NCBI RefSeq assembly: GCF_008705135.1
Contig: NZ_CP023694.1
Location: forward strand, 5,251,001 to 5,315,000
DNA length: 64,000 nt
Direction of reading: 5' to 3'
DNA from: Streptomyces coeruleorubidus
GTDB taxonomy: Bacteria > Actinomycetota > Actinomycetes > Streptomycetales > Streptomycetaceae
This document shows positions 62,660-64,000 of this stretch, piece by piece. Made by a program: the position numbers and the translations under genes. The notes under the pieces were generated by a model that did no database searches, was not told the DNA's origin, and was given only the letters and a program-made list of their open reading frames with translations. The stretch's first letter is position 1; each line of letters opens with the position of its first letter.

Positions 62660-63595
62660 TCAGGTCAGCGGCAGTCGGTACAGCCCTCCCGCCAGCGGTT
62701 CCACCAGACCGTCGGCGACCAGGCCGTCCAGGGCGCGGGCCCGCTGCACCGGCTCGTGCCACACCCGGTCCAGTGCCGACTGCGGAACCGGACCGTGGGC
62801 CTCCCGCAGGACGGCGAGCAGCCGCCCGCGCACCTGCCGGTCGGTGCCCGCGTACGTCTGGCCGCGGCGCGGCGGCCCGTCGTGCTCCGGCTTGCCCGCC
62901 AGCCGCCACGCGCACTGCGCGGCGATCGGGCAGCGGTGGCACGACTCGCTCTTCGCCGTGCACACCAGCGCGCCCAGCTCCATGGAGGCGGCGGCCCAGC
63001 GGGCGGCGGTCGGCTCGTCCTCGGGCAGCAGCGCGCGGGCGAGTTTGCGCTCGGCGGCGGTGGTGGCGTTCGGCGGGTACTGCACGCCGGTGACCGCGCG
63101 GGCGAAGACCCGGCGCACATTGGTGTCCAGCACCGGATGCCGCTGCCCGTAGGCGAAGGAGGCGACGGCGGCGGCCGTGTACTCGCCGATGCCGGGCAGC
63201 GCCAGCAGCTGGGCGTGGTCGGCCGGTACGTCACCGCCGTGCCGTTCCGTTATCGCGACGGCGGCGCCGTGCAGCCTGAGGGCGCGGCGCGGGTAGCCGA
63301 GCCTGCCCCAGGCGCGGACCGCCTCGCCGGGCGCCTCCTTGGCCAGGTCGGCGGGGCGCGGCCAGCGGGCCAGCCACTGCTCGTAGACGGGCAGGACGCG
63401 GTTCACCGGCGTCTGCTGGAGCATGAACTCACTGACCATCACACCCCACGCCCCGGCTTCGGGGCGCCGCCACGGCAGGTCGCGGGCGTTCTCGTCGAAC
63501 CAGTCGATGACGGGGGAGTGCAGGCTCTCGCCGGAGGGCGGGCCGGGCGCGGGGTCGCTGGGGCTGGTGTGCGGGGGCTTCGTGGGAGCAGTCAT
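62660..63595 (-). CDS. mutY: A/G-specific adenine glycosylase MutY
   Basis: The 311-aa enzyme removes A mispaired with 8-oxoG or G. It has SEFMLQQTPVNRVLPVYEQW, a helix-hairpin-helix LLALPGIGEYTAAAVASFA, the catalytic Asp in VLDTNVRRVFAR, and a 4Fe-4S loop with C-x6-C-x2-C-x5-C (CTAKSESC HRC PIAAQC). The C-terminal 8-oxoG (MutT-like) domain is short, as in other actinobacterial MutY. ATG 63595 or ATG 63601 can be the start. Confidence 0.93.
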   Translation of the reverse strand: MTAPTKPPHTSPSDPAPGPPSGESLHSPVIDWFDENARDLPWRRPEAGAWGVMVSEFMLQQTPVNRVLPVYEQWLARWPRPADLAKEAPGEAVRAWGRLGYPRRALRLHGAAVAITERHGGDVPADHAQLLALPGIGEYTAAAVASFAYGQRHPVLDTNVRRVFARAVTGVQYPPNATTAAERKLARALLPEDEPTAARWAAASMELGALVCTAKSESCHRCPIAAQCAWRLAGKPEHDGPPRRGQTYAGTDRQVRGRLLAVLREAHGPVPQSALDRVWHEPVQRARALDGLVADGLVEPLAGGLYRLPLT

Positions 63596-63714
63596 GGCCA
63601 TTCGATCCTGCCACGCGGGGACCGCGTTCCGGGCACACCACCACCCAAGAGGGACAGGCGTACCTGACGATCGGCAGCAGTGCCACCCCGCTGTGCGCCT
63701 ATAGCGTCGGGCGA

Positions 63715-64000
63715 ATGGAACGTCCTCGTCCCGCCAGGGCACCAGACGGCCGCGCCCTGCTCTGGGCGGCCCTCGCCCTGCCCGCGCTCACGGCGGACCG
63801 GCTCGGGCTGAACGAGCCGCGCCCCCTCTGGCAGCAACTGGCCGGTGTGGCCGTGCTGGCGGTCGCGGCCGCCCTGTCCCGGCGGCTGCCGCTCGTGACC
63901 TTCGGGCTGGCCGCCGCCCTGAGCTTCACCGCCGCCCCGGCCCTGTTCACCGTCTCCTACGGCCCGGCCCTCGGCGTGTTCGCGCTGCTGCTCGGGCTGC
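63715..64000 (+). CDS. membrane protein N-terminal fragment, probably sensor kinase (partial)
   Basis: Only 95 codons are present before the window ends. They form several hydrophobic segments with short charged loops (ALLWAALALPALTADRLG, then LAGVAVLAVAAALSRR and PALGVFALLLGL), like the membrane part of a NarL-type histidine kinase. The catalytic domains would lie to the right. ATG 63715 follows a TATAGC box by about 10 bp, so the message may be almost leaderless. Confidence 0.6.
   Translation, partial: MERPRPARAPDGRALLWAALALPALTADRLGLNEPRPLWQQLAGVAVLAVAAALSRRLPLVTFGLAAALSFTAAPALFTVSYGPALGVFALLLGL

Overview
The window is chromosomal DNA from a Streptomyces (or very close relative). The evidence is very high GC with strong third-position GC bias, many GTG starts and 4-bp start/stop overlaps, and a gene order I recognise from Streptomyces cores: ppa-dacB-tilS-hpt-ftsH-folE, the folP/folB/folK block, nuoD2, panC-nadB-nadC-coaX, lsr2, clpC and the sigE-cseA-cseB-cseC cell-envelope stress operon. 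No rRNA, tRNA, CRISPR array, prophage or integrase is visible.

Layout. 1-1002: end of a DrrA/DrrB-type drug ABC exporter. 999-1179: a foldback MITE-like element. 1198-3929 (minus): ClC antiporter and glutamate decarboxylase, a plausible acid-resistance pair. 4050-12010 (plus): an accessory island that I read as a linaridin-like RiPP gene cluster. It holds an ABC exporter, a phytoene-dehydrogenase-like flavoprotein, a methyltransferase, an orphan transposase-like HTH protein, an alpha/beta hydrolase, an SdpA-like protein, a 60-aa Thr-rich and Cys-free precursor peptide, and an HTTM/SdpB-like membrane protein. Two near-identical promoter blocks (4050 and 9050) and two hairpins around the precursor gene suggest how it is expressed. 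12020-23575: conserved core genes (UPF0145, DedA, ThrE, pyrophosphatase, D,D-carboxypeptidase, DUF2342 zincin, tilS, hpt, ftsH, folE). 23603-28712 (minus): DUF3180, folK, folB, SnoaL-like, folP and a DUF2156 membrane protein, convergent with folE.

28872-40678: a membrane esterase, a coiled-coil membrane protein, two PH-domain membrane proteins (one with a repeat-expanded N-terminus), orphan nuoD2 facing a MidA/NDUFAF7-type methyltransferase, a NarL-type two-component pair, an ArsR-type regulator with a perfect 12+12 palindrome in front of it, and a threonine-aldolase-like enzyme. 40840-46271 (plus): a tightly overlapping cofactor operon, DUF2520-panC-nadB-nadC-coaX (pantothenate, NAD, CoA). 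46469-53743: small conserved proteins, a BlaI-type regulator with an 18-bp-repeat tail, a GNAT acetyltransferase, lsr2, a prim-pol-like protein interrupted by about 40-aa tandem repeats, and clpC. 53809-64000: HAD phosphatase, M23 peptidase, a TetR/MFS drug-efflux pair with its operator, AraC and VOC proteins, the sigE operon, mutY, and the start of a truncated membrane protein.

The most unusual part is the RiPP island. The alpha/beta hydrolase, flavoprotein, methyltransferase and exporter would modify and export the peptide, and the SdpA/SdpB-like membrane pair beside the precursor may help its maturation. The precursor has no cysteine and I see no peptidyl-cysteine decarboxylase gene, so an aminovinyl-cysteine ring as in cypemycin is not expected. 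All assignments rest on reading the sequence and on family knowledge; no database search was run.
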